Source: Myxococcus fulvus (GTDB lineage Bacteria > Myxococcota > Myxococcia > Myxococcales > Myxococcaceae). Taken from it: a DNA stretch of 64,000 nt. Of the stretch, positions 43,513 to 52,171 are shown piece after piece; within the stretch, counting starts at the first letter, position 1, and each line of letters begins with the position of its first letter. Position numbers and translations under genes: made by a program. Where the stretch lies: positions 306,094 to 370,093 of the forward strand of contig NZ_FOIB01000013.1 of assembly GCF_900111765.1 (NCBI RefSeq), read 5' to 3'. The notes beneath the pieces are model-generated. The model had not been told where the DNA came from and made no database searches. It saw only the letters and a list, made by a program, of their open reading frames with translations.

Positions 43513-44820
43513 ATGAAGCTGAAGACCGCACTGCTCGCTCTCGCCGTGTTCGCCACCGCCTGCTCGGATTCGGATGACCCGACGCCGACCCCGGATGCCG
43601 GCAATCCGACGGACCCCGACGCGGGGACGCCCGACGCGGGGACGCAGGACCCGCTCTACGCCCTCATCACGCAGGTGCCCATCGCCGGTGGCAACACCCA
43701 GAGCTACCTGGTGACGGTGGACGACATCCAGGAGGCCAAGACTGTCGGCATCGCCAACGCCCTCGAGCTGTCCGCGGACGCGTACATCGTCGCGGGCTAC
43801 CCGGGCGCCGGGAAGCTCTTCGTGAGCAGCTCGTCCCAGCCGACGATGACGCCCTACACGCTCAACGCCTCCGGGGCGCTCGTGCCGGAGGCCGCGCTGT
43901 CCTTCACCGGCTACGGCGTCCGCGCGACCAACGGCTACCAGTCCCAGCACTACTTCGTCAGCGAGTCGAAGGCCTATTACTTCGACCACGTGAACTACAA
44001 GCTGGTCATCTGGAACCCGAAGGACCTGTCCCTCATCGGCTCCAAGGACCTGACGGCGCAGCTCAAGGACGGCGAGTTCACGTTCCGCTATTCGCAGAGC
44101 CTGGCCGTCACCGCGGGCAATGACGTCATCATCGCCGGTGGCTGGCACGCGTCCGACGTGAAGACGATTCCGGCCAAGACGGCGCTGGTCATCGTGGACA
44201 CGCAGACGGACGAAGTCACCGTGAAGACCGACACGCGCTGCGGCTGGGCGCGCGACGGCGTCAAGCACACGGACGGGAAGATCTACTACGCCACCGAGTC
44301 GCTCGCCGCCGGCGCGCACTTCGTGTCGCCCACGACGGCGGCGAAGCCGTGCATGATTCGCTTCGACCCCGCGACGGGCGAGTTCGACAACTGGTTCACC
44401 ACGCTCGACGCCTTCGTCTCTCCCGGCACGGACGGAGACATCGCGTCCATGCTGCTGCCCGGCGCGCCCGGCAAGGGCTACGTGCGGGTGATGGACAAGG
44501 CGGCCGCGCAGGTCGCGTTCGACGCCGCGGTGGCGGGTGGCCGGCCCTTCCACGGGAGCCATGCCTCGACGGGCGGGTGGTGGAGCCTGTGGGAGGTGAC
44601 GCTCGGCGACGCTCCGACGGCGACGGCCGTCGTGCGCGACGACCTGGTGCCGACCAACGGCCGCACCATTCCCCAGAACCCGGGCGAGTTCCTGGTGCTG
44701 CCCGAGTTCGTCAACGACAACGCCCAGACGCGCTTCCGCATCATGAGCCCGCAGACGGGCCTGGGTGACGCGAAGACGGTCGTCGAAGGCCAGGTGCGCG
44801 GCCTGCTGCGCATCCGCTAG
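43513..44820 (+). CDS. Surface-type lipoprotein, beta-propeller-like (MxcI-like)
   Basis: A 435-residue lipoprotein: signal MKLKTALLALAVFATAC, lipobox ATAC, then the tether TPDAGNPTDPDAGTP. The rest is repeated beta-strand blades (AKTALVIVDTQTDEV, KPCMIRFDPATGEFDNW), like DUF4374/propeller lipoproteins that accompany siderophore receptors. It follows the receptor after 47 bp. In myxobacteria a similar gene (mxcI) follows mxcH; the name is by position and architecture only. It may hold the iron complex at the surface. Confidence 0.75.
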   Translation: MKLKTALLALAVFATACSDSDDPTPTPDAGNPTDPDAGTPDAGTQDPLYALITQVPIAGGNTQSYLVTVDDIQEAKTVGIANALELSADAYIVAGYPGAGKLFVSSSSQPTMTPYTLNASGALVPEAALSFTGYGVRATNGYQSQHYFVSESKAYYFDHVNYKLVIWNPKDLSLIGSKDLTAQLKDGEFTFRYSQSLAVTAGNDVIIAGGWHASDVKTIPAKTALVIVDTQTDEVTVKTDTRCGWARDGVKHTDGKIYYATESLAAGAHFVSPTTAAKPCMIRFDPATGEFDNWFTTLDAFVSPGTDGDIASMLLPGAPGKGYVRVMDKAAAQVAFDAAVAGGRPFHGSHASTGGWWSLWEVTLGDAPTATAVVRDDLVPTNGRTIPQNPGEFLVLPEFVNDNAQTRFRIMSPQTGLGDAKTVVEGQVRGLLRIR

Positions 44821-44841
44821 TCCTCGTTGTCTCACCGAGCA

Positions 44842-44870
44842 GGGCCTCCGCCGTGTCCCGGCGGGGGCCT
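44842..44870 (+). terminator. GC-rich hairpin between lipoprotein and DUF3325-like genes
   Basis: An 11-bp stem (GGCCTCCGCCG / CGGCGGGGGCC, one G-T pair) with a 5-base loop TGTCC, flanked by one extra A-T pair, lies 22 bp after the lipoprotein stop. It has only a weak T-rich tail, so it may cause partial termination and lower the output of the downstream membrane genes. Confidence 0.55.
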
Positions 44871-44903
44871 CGTTCCCGCTGTCCCCTGGCTTCCCCTGGC
44901 GCC

Positions 44904-45176
44904 ATGAATCCCTTCGTCCCCCTCGCGCTGCTGCTCTCCCTCGGGGGATGTCTCGGCCTGTACCTGTCCTCTCGCCACCAGCGCCTGCTGCGCGCCCCCT
45001 TGCCCGCGCGTCCGGCGCGCTGGGTGGGGTCGCTCCTGGTGCTCGCGGCGCTGCCGCTCCTGGGGCAGTCGCTCCAGCCCTGGGTGGCGCTCTACGTGCT
45101 CTTCGTCTGGACGACGCTGCTCCTCATGCTGCTCCCGTACGCGGCGCTGCTCGTCGGCAGAGGGGAGGCGCGGTGA
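44904..45176 (+). CDS. DUF3325-like three-helix membrane protein
   Basis: A 90-residue protein with three predicted membrane helices (FVPLALLLSLGGCLGLYL, VGSLLVLAALPLLG, ALYVLFVWTTLLLML) and the loop SSRHQRLLRAP. The length, helix count and the short basic loop after helix 1 match DUF3325 proteins, which sit next to PepSY and DUF3649 genes in siderophore operons of proteobacteria. The stop overlaps the next start (TGATG). Function unknown. Confidence 0.65.
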   Translation: MNPFVPLALLLSLGGCLGLYLSSRHQRLLRAPLPARPARWVGSLLVLAALPLLGQSLQPWVALYVLFVWTTLLLMLLPYAALLVGRGEAR

Positions 45177-45466
45177 TGGCGGGCGGCGATGACGAAGTCC
45201 TCCGGCCGGACTGGCTCTCCAAGACGCTCGCGGGCGTGCTGCTGGGGCTGGTGCTCGCGTTCGGCGTGAGCGGCCTGTTGTCCCTGGCCCTGTCGCCCAT
45301 GGCGACGAGCTCCCGCAACCAGCTCGTCATGTGGAGCGTGATGCCCGTGTGGATGGGCGTGCTCGGCGGCTGCTTCTTCTTCAGGACGGGGCCGCGCGCC
45401 TGGCTGTGGCTGGGTGGCGCGACGGTGCTCACCTGGGGCGCCTTCCTGCTCCTGCGCAACCTCTGA
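45176..45466 (+). CDS. DUF3649-like iron-operon membrane protein
   Basis: A 96-residue protein with three predicted membrane helices (GVLLGLVLAFGVSGLLSLAL, MWSVMPVWMGVLGGCFFF, WLWLGGATVLTWGAFLLL) and an N-terminus of the WLSKTLAGVLLG type. It resembles DUF3649, a partner of PepSY membrane proteins in iron-siderophore loci. ATG 45176 has GGGGAGG 7 bp upstream. It is translationally coupled to the preceding gene. Confidence 0.65.
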   Translation: MAGGDDEVLRPDWLSKTLAGVLLGLVLAFGVSGLLSLALSPMATSSRNQLVMWSVMPVWMGVLGGCFFFRTGPRAWLWLGGATVLTWGAFLLLRNL

Positions 45467-45483
45467 CTTCCGCCGGCACTCCC

Positions 45484-47139
45484 ATGCGCTCCGCCCTCAT
45501 CAAGGTCTACAAGGTCGTCCACACCTGGGCCGGCATCGTCGCCGGACTGGGGCTCTTCATCTGCTTCTATGCGGGCGCCTTCACCGTCTTCAAGGACACG
45601 CTGGCCCGCTGGGCCACGCCGCCCGGTGAGCGGGCCTCCTCTCAGCCCCGGTCCTCCGCGGAGCTGCACGCCCTGGTGACGACCACCCTGGCCCAGCACC
45701 CCGAGGTGGCCGAGGAGTTCACCCTCACGCTCGAGGCGGCGCCGGCGCAGGCCCCCTCGCCGATGAGCTGGCATCGCAACGAGGGCGGCGAGGACCACGA
45801 CACGCTCGGCGAGCGTCAGTTCCACGCCACGCTCCAGGCAAACGGCGCCGCCGTCGTCACCGAGGGTCACCCCAGCAAGGTGGGCGAGTTCATCGACGTG
45901 CTGCACCGGGTGGTGGGCCTGCCGTTCGACACCGAGGTGGGCCGCGTGCTCACGGGCGTCATCTCGCTGCTCTATGCGCTCGCGCTCTTGTCGGGGCTGG
46001 TCATCGTCCTGCCGTCCCTGGTGAAGGACTTCTTCGCGCTGCGGTTGGGCAAGGGCCTCAAGCGGTGGTGGATGGACGCGCACAACGTGGTGGGCATCGC
46101 GAGCCTCCCGTTCCACCTCTTGATTGCCATCACCGCGGCGGTGTTCGGCCTCCATGACGTCATCTACGACGTGCAGGACAAGCTCATCCACGGCGGGACG
46201 CTGCGCGCCGGGTTCAGGCCGGCGGCCGGTGACGTCCGGAGCGCTCCGGACCCCACCACGATGCTTCCTCCCGCGGAGCTGCTCGCCCGGGCGCGGGCCG
46301 CCGCTCCCGCGCTGGAGCCACACTCGCTCCAGTACGTGAAGGTCGCCACGCCTCGCGCCCTGGTACGCGTCTGGGGGCATGACCCGGCGGCGCTGTCTCC
46401 ACGCGCGCTCGGTGGCTTCGTGGCGCTGGACCCGTACAGCGGGAAGGTGACGTCCACCGACTTCCTGCCGGGCCAGATGTCCGCTCCTGTCACGCTCATC
46501 AGCAGCTTCTTCGCGCTGCACTTCGGGACCTTCGGCGGCCCGCCGGTGAAGTGGATCTACTTCCTGCTCGCGCTCAGCGGCGCGTGGCTGTTCTACAGCG
46601 GCAACGTGCTCTGGGTGGAGACGCGCCGCAAGAAGGCGCGCGCCGCGGGGGAGCTGCCCGTCCAGCGGCGGGACGTGCGCTGGATGGCGGCCATCACCGT
46701 CGGCATCTGTCTGGGCTGCGTGAGCGGGATTTCGTTCACCCTGGTGCTGGCGAAGTGGCTCGGCTCCCACGTGGCGGACGTGCGGGTCTTCCACCAATAC
46801 GGCTACTACGCGGTCTTCTTCGCCTCCATCGGCTATGCGCTGGCGCGAGGCGCGGCGCGCGCGTCCATCGACCTCTTGTGGGGCGCGGCCCTCTGCACGC
46901 TGGCGATTCCGCTCACCACGGTGGTGGGGTGGCTCGTACCGGGGCTCGGCCCCTGGGCGACGCTGGACGGGCTGGGCGTGGACCTCACCGCGCTCTTGGG
47001 GGCCTTCTGTTTCGCCTGGATGGCGCGGGCGACGTCCCGACGCGCGCACACGGGTCCCCAGGACAGTGTCTGGTCCCTGGGCGCTCCGGCCGCGAGCCCC
47101 AGCCAGGAGCCGTCTGTTCCCAAGGAGTGGGCCACCTGA
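45484..47139 (+). CDS. PepSY-associated membrane protein, ferric-siderophore reductase type
   Basis: A 551-residue membrane protein of the PepSY_TM family. TM1 (TWAGIVAGLGLFICFYAGAF) is followed by a periplasmic region, TM pairs near residues 160-185 (GVISLLYALALLSGLVIVLP) and 205-225, a PepSY-type periplasmic domain, then further helices to the C-terminus. His residues at helix ends (VYKVVHTWAG, MDAHNVVG) could bind haem, as proposed for PiuB/FoxB-type ferric reductases. Iron-operon position supports a role in releasing iron from the siderophore. Its stop overlaps the next ATG (TGATG). Confidence 0.83.
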   Translation: MRSALIKVYKVVHTWAGIVAGLGLFICFYAGAFTVFKDTLARWATPPGERASSQPRSSAELHALVTTTLAQHPEVAEEFTLTLEAAPAQAPSPMSWHRNEGGEDHDTLGERQFHATLQANGAAVVTEGHPSKVGEFIDVLHRVVGLPFDTEVGRVLTGVISLLYALALLSGLVIVLPSLVKDFFALRLGKGLKRWWMDAHNVVGIASLPFHLLIAITAAVFGLHDVIYDVQDKLIHGGTLRAGFRPAAGDVRSAPDPTTMLPPAELLARARAAAPALEPHSLQYVKVATPRALVRVWGHDPAALSPRALGGFVALDPYSGKVTSTDFLPGQMSAPVTLISSFFALHFGTFGGPPVKWIYFLLALSGAWLFYSGNVLWVETRRKKARAAGELPVQRRDVRWMAAITVGICLGCVSGISFTLVLAKWLGSHVADVRVFHQYGYYAVFFASIGYALARGAARASIDLLWGAALCTLAIPLTTVVGWLVPGLGPWATLDGLGVDLTALLGAFCFAWMARATSRRAHTGPQDSVWSLGAPAASPSQEPSVPKEWAT

Positions 47140-48092
47140 TGCGAATCCCCTTGTTCCTCGCGGCGGGTCTGCTGACCGCCAGCTGTTCCTCGGGGCCCAC
47201 GCCCCGCGCCGATTCGGTGGTCCAGGTGGACTGGGCGCCGGTGACGCTGCCGGGCGCGTTCCAGTTCGATTTGGAGTCGACGCACACCGGGCGGACCCAC
47301 CGGATGTTCGTGGCCATCCCAGAGGGACCCGCGCCCGCGGCGGGCCACCCCGTCATCTACCTGCTGGATGGGGGCTCGCACTTCCCCACGCTGGAGCGCC
47401 TGTCGCGTGCGCTCCCCAGACTGGCCAAGGGCTTCGGGGTGCCGGCCACGCCGCCCATCATCGTCGGGCTGGGCTACCCGGGCGACACGGCTTCGAGCGA
47501 CCAGGCGCGCGGTGAGGACTACACGCCGCCGGCCCCGGACCTGTCGAACACGGGGGACCGGTTCTCGAAGAAGCAGGGTGGGGCGGACCGCTTCCTGGAC
47601 TTCGTGAAGAAGGAGCTGGAGCCCGCGCTGGCGGCGCGGCTGCCGGTGGACACGTCGCGCACGGCGCTGATGGGCCACTCCTATGGTGGGCTCCTGGTGG
47701 TGCACGCGCTCTTCACGCGGCCCACGTCGTTCGAGGCGTACATCGCCGGCAGCCCCTCCCTCTGGTGGAACCACCGCCACGTGCTCACCGGGAAGCAGTC
47801 CTTCCTGGCGCACCACGCGGCGACGCCGGTGAAGGCGCGCGTGCTGCTCACGGTGGGCGGGCTGGAGCAGACGCCCCGCAAGAGCCAGGGGGAGCGGGGC
47901 ATGCTCGCCGTCGAGCGGCGGATGGTCGACAACACCCGCGAGCTGTCCGGCGAGCTCTCCGTCCTGGGCGGCGGGCTGGAGGTGCGGTTCCTGGAGTTCC
48001 CAGGCGAGGACCACTACGGCGCCTGGATGCCCATGCTGAGCCGCGGGCTGCTGTTCTTCTCCTCGCCCCCGCTGTTGCCGGGCGCCGAGTGA
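47139..48092 (+). CDS. IroE-like esterase lipoprotein
   Basis: A 317-residue protein. The signal ends LLTASC (lipobox TASC), so it is a lipoprotein. The hydrolase domain has YLLDGGSHFPTLERLSRAL, the nucleophile elbow GHSYGGLLVVHAL and EDHYGAW with the catalytic His. It belongs to the Fes/IroE-like esterase superfamily that hydrolyses trilactone or catechol siderophores; the substrate here is inferred from the operon. Start overlaps the preceding stop by one base. Confidence 0.82.
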   Translation: MRIPLFLAAGLLTASCSSGPTPRADSVVQVDWAPVTLPGAFQFDLESTHTGRTHRMFVAIPEGPAPAAGHPVIYLLDGGSHFPTLERLSRALPRLAKGFGVPATPPIIVGLGYPGDTASSDQARGEDYTPPAPDLSNTGDRFSKKQGGADRFLDFVKKELEPALAARLPVDTSRTALMGHSYGGLLVVHALFTRPTSFEAYIAGSPSLWWNHRHVLTGKQSFLAHHAATPVKARVLLTVGGLEQTPRKSQGERGMLAVERRMVDNTRELSGELSVLGGGLEVRFLEFPGEDHYGAWMPMLSRGLLFFSSPPLLPGAE

Positions 48093-48122
48093 CGCCGGGA
48101 GGCGTGTAGTCGTGCCGTTCAG

Positions 48123-48159
48123 GGTGGCCGCCCTCGAGGCGTGAACAAGGTCGGCCACC
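48123..48159. terminator. Hairpin after esterase gene
   Basis: GGTGGCCG (48123-48130) and CGGCCACC (48152-48159) form a perfect 8-bp inverted repeat 30 bp after the end of the iron operon. No T-run follows. It is a possible terminator of the operon. Confidence 0.4.
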
Positions 48160-48256
48160 TTGGCGAAGAGGACCTGGAGACCCGCGCCCGTGGCGCCGTG
48201 GTCCGGTCCATCGCGCCGGGAAATGGGACGTAAATCCGCCCCGTCGGTCATGGGGG

Positions 48257-48312
48257 CGAAGGGCGCGCTTCTTTCGTCCCGATGCCCCGCATGGGGACCC
48301 GTGCGCCCTTCG
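48257..48312 (+). other. Structured leader element
   Basis: CGAAGGGCGC (48257-48266) and GCGCCCTTCG (48303-48312) are perfect 10-bp arms enclosing a second hairpin, CCCC-GCAT-GGGG (48285-48296). The two nested stems end 29 bp before the ATG at 48342. It could be a cis-regulatory RNA or a terminator. No known riboswitch was recognised. Confidence 0.45.
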
Positions 48313-48341
48313 ACACCCTGAAGGTTCAGTGAGGTCTCGAG

Positions 48342-49199
48342 ATGAAGACATTGGGAATGGCGGTGGCCGGACTGCTGCTGTCGGGTTCGGTCGCCCATGC
48401 GGAAGAGGGGGCGGCGTCGCGCGAGGTGACTCGGGTGCGGGCGATGCGCGCGGCGGTGGAGCCGATGCTCGCCAAGGAGTTCGGCGCGAAGGCGTTCGTC
48501 GCCACGCTGCATGGCCGCGGCGCGCAGACGGTGCTGGGCGTCATCGAGGAGGCACCTCCGCCGGGGACGGACCTGCAGCCGAGGCTGGCGGTGCTGCGCT
48601 ACGACGAGGCCCGGGGCACCGTGCGCGTGGTGGACCGCGCCTTCAAGTACGCGGAGGCCAGCGCGCTGGGCGACAAGACGCTGCTGCTCACCCCCGAGGG
48701 GGATTTGCGGCTGCGTGAGGGCTCGGGCCGTGAGCGCCTGCTCGCGCAGCGTGTCCTCGGAGACCTGGCGCCGTCCGTGAAGGGCGATGGCGTCGTCGCC
48801 ACCCTGTCGCGCACCGGCGCCGAGTCGCATGAGACGGCGGTGGGCTTCGTGGGCGTGGATGGACGCGTCACCGTGGTGGCGGACGGGCCGGGACTGGATG
48901 CGATGGGCTCGGTGTCCCCGGACGGGCGCACGGTGGTGTTCGTGTCGGGACGCACCACCATGGCGTCCTGGTTCCGCACCACGCTGGATGGCGCGGAGCC
49001 GGTGCAACTCACCAACGTCGGCCTGAAGGCCGGAGCGCTGCGTGACGGAGTGCCCGCGAACTTCGTGCCGCCTCCCATCAACACGGGGGCCATGGAGTGG
49101 TTGTCCGAGGACCGGCTGCGCTACGCGGCCGGCGGCGGGGAGCTGTGGACGCTGGATGTGCGCACCGGTGTGGCGGTGCGGGAAGGAGGTGCCCGGTGA
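48342..49199 (+). CDS. Exported TolB-like protein
   Basis: A 285-residue protein with a signal peptide (MKTLGMAVAGLLLSGSVAHA). Repeats such as AVLRYDEARGTVRVVDRAF and GSVSPDGRTVVFVSGRTTMA are PD40/TolB-like propeller motifs. Its stop overlaps the GTG of the M23 peptidase gene (GTGA), so it is the first gene of a secreted-protein operon. Function unknown; perhaps a periplasmic binding or inhibitor protein. Confidence 0.7.
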   Translation: MKTLGMAVAGLLLSGSVAHAEEGAASREVTRVRAMRAAVEPMLAKEFGAKAFVATLHGRGAQTVLGVIEEAPPPGTDLQPRLAVLRYDEARGTVRVVDRAFKYAEASALGDKTLLLTPEGDLRLREGSGRERLLAQRVLGDLAPSVKGDGVVATLSRTGAESHETAVGFVGVDGRVTVVADGPGLDAMGSVSPDGRTVVFVSGRTTMASWFRTTLDGAEPVQLTNVGLKAGALRDGVPANFVPPPINTGAMEWLSEDRLRYAAGGGELWTLDVRTGVAVREGGAR

Positions 49200-49858
49200 A
49201 GACGACGCGCTCGATGAAGCTGCAGGCCCTGCTGGTGGGGGCCTTCCTGGTGGCGCCCGCGTCCGCGCTGGCGGGCACGATGTTCCGCTTCCCCATGTCC
49301 ATGAACCCCGGCCAGTGCGCCAGCGGCGGCTGCTACGTCGGCGCGTACAAGGACCTGGGGGGCGTGAAGGACTGGACGTGCCAGGGCTGGACCTACTACG
49401 GCCACCTGGGCACGGACTTCTCCCTGGCCGGCGGCCTCCCGGCGATGGACGCGGGCGTCTGGGTCATCTCCGCCGCCTCCGGCACGCTGGAGAGCGCCGT
49501 CGACGGGTTCTACGACCGGTGCCTGGCCTGGAACAAGGACGACCCCAACGCCAACTGCGGCATCCGCGCCGCCAACTACATGATCCTCCGGCACGCCGAC
49601 AACCGCCGGAGCAAGTACTTCCACCTGAAGAAGTTCAGCTTCCAGTACAGCGTGGGCGCGAACATCCCCTGCGGCAACTGGATTGCGAAGGCGGGCTCGT
49701 CGGGCGCCTCCACGGGACCGCACCTGCACTTCGAGTTCTCCGACCCGACGTGGGGAACGGATGACCCGTACGCGGCCACGCCGGGCTGCGGCGGCACCAT
49801 CTCCCTGTGGACGTCCCAGGGCTCCTACCAGGGCCTGCCGGGCATCACCTGTCAGTAG
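49196..49858 (+). CDS. M23-family metallopeptidase, secreted
   Basis: A 220-residue peptidase with a signal peptide (VKTTRSMKLQALLVGAFLVAPASALAG). Zinc ligands appear as YYGHLGTDF (His and Asp of the H-x3-D motif) and GPHLHFE (HxH). Twelve or so Cys suggest disulphides typical of secreted lytic peptidases such as beta-lytic protease-like enzymes. GTG 49196 has AGGAGGT 5 bases upstream. In myxobacteria such enzymes can lyse prey cell walls; this role is inferred. Coupled to the TolB-like gene. Confidence 0.85.
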   Translation: MKTTRSMKLQALLVGAFLVAPASALAGTMFRFPMSMNPGQCASGGCYVGAYKDLGGVKDWTCQGWTYYGHLGTDFSLAGGLPAMDAGVWVISAASGTLESAVDGFYDRCLAWNKDDPNANCGIRAANYMILRHADNRRSKYFHLKKFSFQYSVGANIPCGNWIAKAGSSGASTGPHLHFEFSDPTWGTDDPYAATPGCGGTISLWTSQGSYQGLPGITCQ

Positions 49859-49885
49859 CCCACGCCCCGCCAAGAGGAACGGCTC

Positions 49886-50503
49886 ATGCGAACGCTCTGG
49901 AATCGGACGGCCGCCATCGCGATGGTGGCCGCGCTCGGAGGGCTCACCTCGCCCGACGCGCAGGCCTGCACCCGGGATGACTGCGGCTCGGGGGGATTGA
50001 ACGCCTGCTACAACCTGACGGGCTGGAAGTGGTGCGGAATCACCTACAGCGGCTCCCAGCACTGGACGTCGGTCAACGTCTACAACCACTCGTCCATCAG
50101 CCAGGTGCCGCAGTCCTGGACGAACCTCAACAGCCCGCCCGCGGCGCCGGGGAACACGCTGTACCTCAACACGGACGGCTCCAACCACTCCAACCACGAC
50201 ATCGACTACTGGGACGCCAACACCTCCGACACGTGGTGGGGTTACACCACGTACCCGGGCGGCATCGGCGCCAACAACTGCATCAACCGGGGCGGCGCGA
50301 TGATTCAGTTCAACCTGGCCCGCGTCACGGCGGATGCCACCTGGCGGCTGTGGCTGGCCGAGCACGAGACGGGGCACGCGGTGGGGCTGGGCCATGTCTG
50401 TGGTTGCTCCCAGGGCCGGGTGATGAACCCCTGCACCGAGTGCTCCAACCCCGCCACGCTCAGCGGCTGCGACGCGCAGGGCCTCACCGCGCTGTATCCC
50501 TGA
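49886..50503 (+). CDS. Matrixin-like secreted metalloprotease
   Basis: A 205-residue protein with a signal peptide (ending near QAC). The zinc motif HETGHAVGLGH (HExxHxxGxxH) is complete, and VMNP after it is the Met-turn, so it is a metzincin of the matrixin/astacin-like group. Cys-rich edges (TRDDCGSGG, CGCSQG, CTECSN) suggest disulphides. No propeptide Cys-switch is visible. It lies 27 bp after the M23 gene, so both probably share a transcript. Confidence 0.84.
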   Translation: MRTLWNRTAAIAMVAALGGLTSPDAQACTRDDCGSGGLNACYNLTGWKWCGITYSGSQHWTSVNVYNHSSISQVPQSWTNLNSPPAAPGNTLYLNTDGSNHSNHDIDYWDANTSDTWWGYTTYPGGIGANNCINRGGAMIQFNLARVTADATWRLWLAEHETGHAVGLGHVCGCSQGRVMNPCTECSNPATLSGCDAQGLTALYP

Positions 50504-50528
50504 CACGCCCCCAGGAAAGGAGAACGCC

Positions 50529-51236
50529 ATGCATGAATCCAAGAAGGCCCGCATGCTGTTGCTGCTCCCGTGCGTCTGGGGAGCGATGGTGGGCTGCGCC
50601 CGCGAGGCGCCGTCCCCCGAGGTCGCGCAACCGGTGTCCCAGCCGCTCGAGTCCGTGGAGCACAGCCACCCGATGACGGTGCATTGGGTGACGCACGACA
50701 GCTTCAAGGAGATGGTGGGCGAGTCGGGCGTCATCGTCCAGGCCCGGGTGGTGTCGTCGCGTCCGGTGGCTCAGCGCGTGTACGGCTGGAACGAGAAGGC
50801 CCAGCGGTACTTCACGCCGGAGGAGGCGGGGGACCGCTACGCGGAGACGCCGCTGACGGTCTCCACGCTGGTGGTGTCGGACGTCGCCCGCGCGAAGGCG
50901 GGGCTGGTCGCGCTGGGGGGCGCGAAGCTCGGGCCCGACAGCAAGCTGGAAATCGTCGAGCTGGGGGGACTGGCGCCGGACGGCCACCGGATGGAGCCGG
51001 ACGACAAGCCCGTGCTGCGTCTGGCGGAGGAGGCCATCTTCTTCCTCATCCCCGCGGCGAAGCACCCGGGCGCGTACCACGTGCTGGGGGGCTGGCAGGG
51101 GCGGCTACGGGTGACGGCGTCGGGCGAAGTCCAGGCGCTCGGCTCCGAGGTCCACCCGGGGCTCGCCGACTTCAGCGTGCATGACGGCCGCACGGCCAAG
51201 GCGCTGATGGACGAGCTGCGCGGCACGCCCCGCTGA
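50529..51236 (+). CDS. Lipoprotein of unknown function
   Basis: A 235-residue lipoprotein (lipobox MVGC). The region VHWVTHDSFKEMVGESGVIVQARVV resembles secreted proteins that accompany proteases, but no family was recognised. It is 25 bp downstream of the matrixin-like gene on the same strand and may be an inhibitor or surface partner of the peptidases. This is inference from position only. Confidence 0.6.
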   Translation: MHESKKARMLLLLPCVWGAMVGCAREAPSPEVAQPVSQPLESVEHSHPMTVHWVTHDSFKEMVGESGVIVQARVVSSRPVAQRVYGWNEKAQRYFTPEEAGDRYAETPLTVSTLVVSDVARAKAGLVALGGAKLGPDSKLEIVELGGLAPDGHRMEPDDKPVLRLAEEAIFFLIPAAKHPGAYHVLGGWQGRLRVTASGEVQALGSEVHPGLADFSVHDGRTAKALMDELRGTPR

Positions 51237-51241
51237 CGGCG

Positions 51242-52171
51242 TCATTGCACGGCTCCGAGCGACTCGCGGAGCCGTGCGATGTCCCGCGACGGCGGCGCGC
51301 CGAACATCCGGCTGTATTCGCGGCTGAACTGGGACGGGCTCTCGTAGCCCACGGAGTGCCCGGCCATCGCCGCGTCCATGGCCTCGGCGAGCATCAGGCG
51401 ACGGGCCTCCTGCAGGCGCAGCTGCTTCTGGTACTGCAGGGGGCTCATCGCCGTCACGGACTTGAAGTGGTGGTGGAGCGCGGACGGGCTCATGTGGACG
51501 GTGCGCGCCAGGTCTTCGATTCGCAGGGGCGCCGCATAGTGCGCCTTGAGCCAGTGGATGGCGCGGGCGATGGCGTCCAGGCGGCTGTCGCCCATGGCGA
51601 TTCGCCTGAGCCTCGCGGTGTTCTCCCCGGACAGCAGGCGGTAGAGGATCTCCCGGGTGATGAGCGGCGCGAGCACGGGGATGTCGCGCGGGGTGTCCAG
51701 GAGCCGCACGAGCCGCGACGTCGCGTCCAGGAGCGGTGTCCCCACCGGGCCCAGCGCGAGCCCCCGGGCCACGCCGCGGTCCTCGGGGGACTCCAGCGCC
51801 GCCTCCATCATCAGGCTGCTCAGCTGACCGGGCTCCAGGTCCAGCCGGAAGCAGAGGTAGGGCTTGTCGGGCGTCGCCTCGATGACCTGGCCGGTGACAT
51901 GGAGGTCCATGGAGGCGACCAGGCACTGGTCCGTCCCGTAGACATAGACGTCGTCCCCGAGCAGCACCTGCTTGCGGCCCTGCGCGACGATGCACAGCGC
52001 GGCGGCCTGCAGCGCGTGCAGCTCCGGGGTGGGCTCGGAGGCGCGGATGAGCGAGAGCCGGGGGATGGCGGTGGCGTGGATGCCGTCCGCGGGCGTGTGG
52101 CGCGCGAGGAGCGTCGCCAGTTCGTCCAGGCTGGGATTCGGAGCGGGCGCTGAAGGTGGGGCGCGCTTCAT
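51242..52171 (-). CDS. AraC-family regulator (AraC_N type)
   Basis: A 309-residue regulator: N-terminal AraC_N cupin-like sensor (about residues 10-165: AAALCIVAQGRKQVLLGD, YLVASMD-like strand) and two helix-turn-helix motifs, RIEDLARTVHMSPSALHHHF and AMAGHSVGYESPSQFSREY, ending MFGAPPSRD. This class usually senses aldehydes or alcohol-derived signals and activates a nearby SDR. The SDR at 52310 is divergent from it. ATG 52171 was chosen; a TTG is possible upstream. Confidence 0.87.
   Translation of the reverse strand: MKRAPPSAPAPNPSLDELATLLARHTPADGIHATAIPRLSLIRASEPTPELHALQAAALCIVAQGRKQVLLGDDVYVYGTDQCLVASMDLHVTGQVIEATPDKPYLCFRLDLEPGQLSSLMMEAALESPEDRGVARGLALGPVGTPLLDATSRLVRLLDTPRDIPVLAPLITREILYRLLSGENTARLRRIAMGDSRLDAIARAIHWLKAHYAAPLRIEDLARTVHMSPSALHHHFKSVTAMSPLQYQKQLRLQEARRLMLAEAMDAAMAGHSVGYESPSQFSREYSRMFGAPPSRDIARLRESLGAVQ

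Noticed and set aside
45124..49007. Two long minus-strand frames opposite the PepSY/esterase region
   Set aside because: Both are shadows; helices and lipobox signals are clear on the plus strand.
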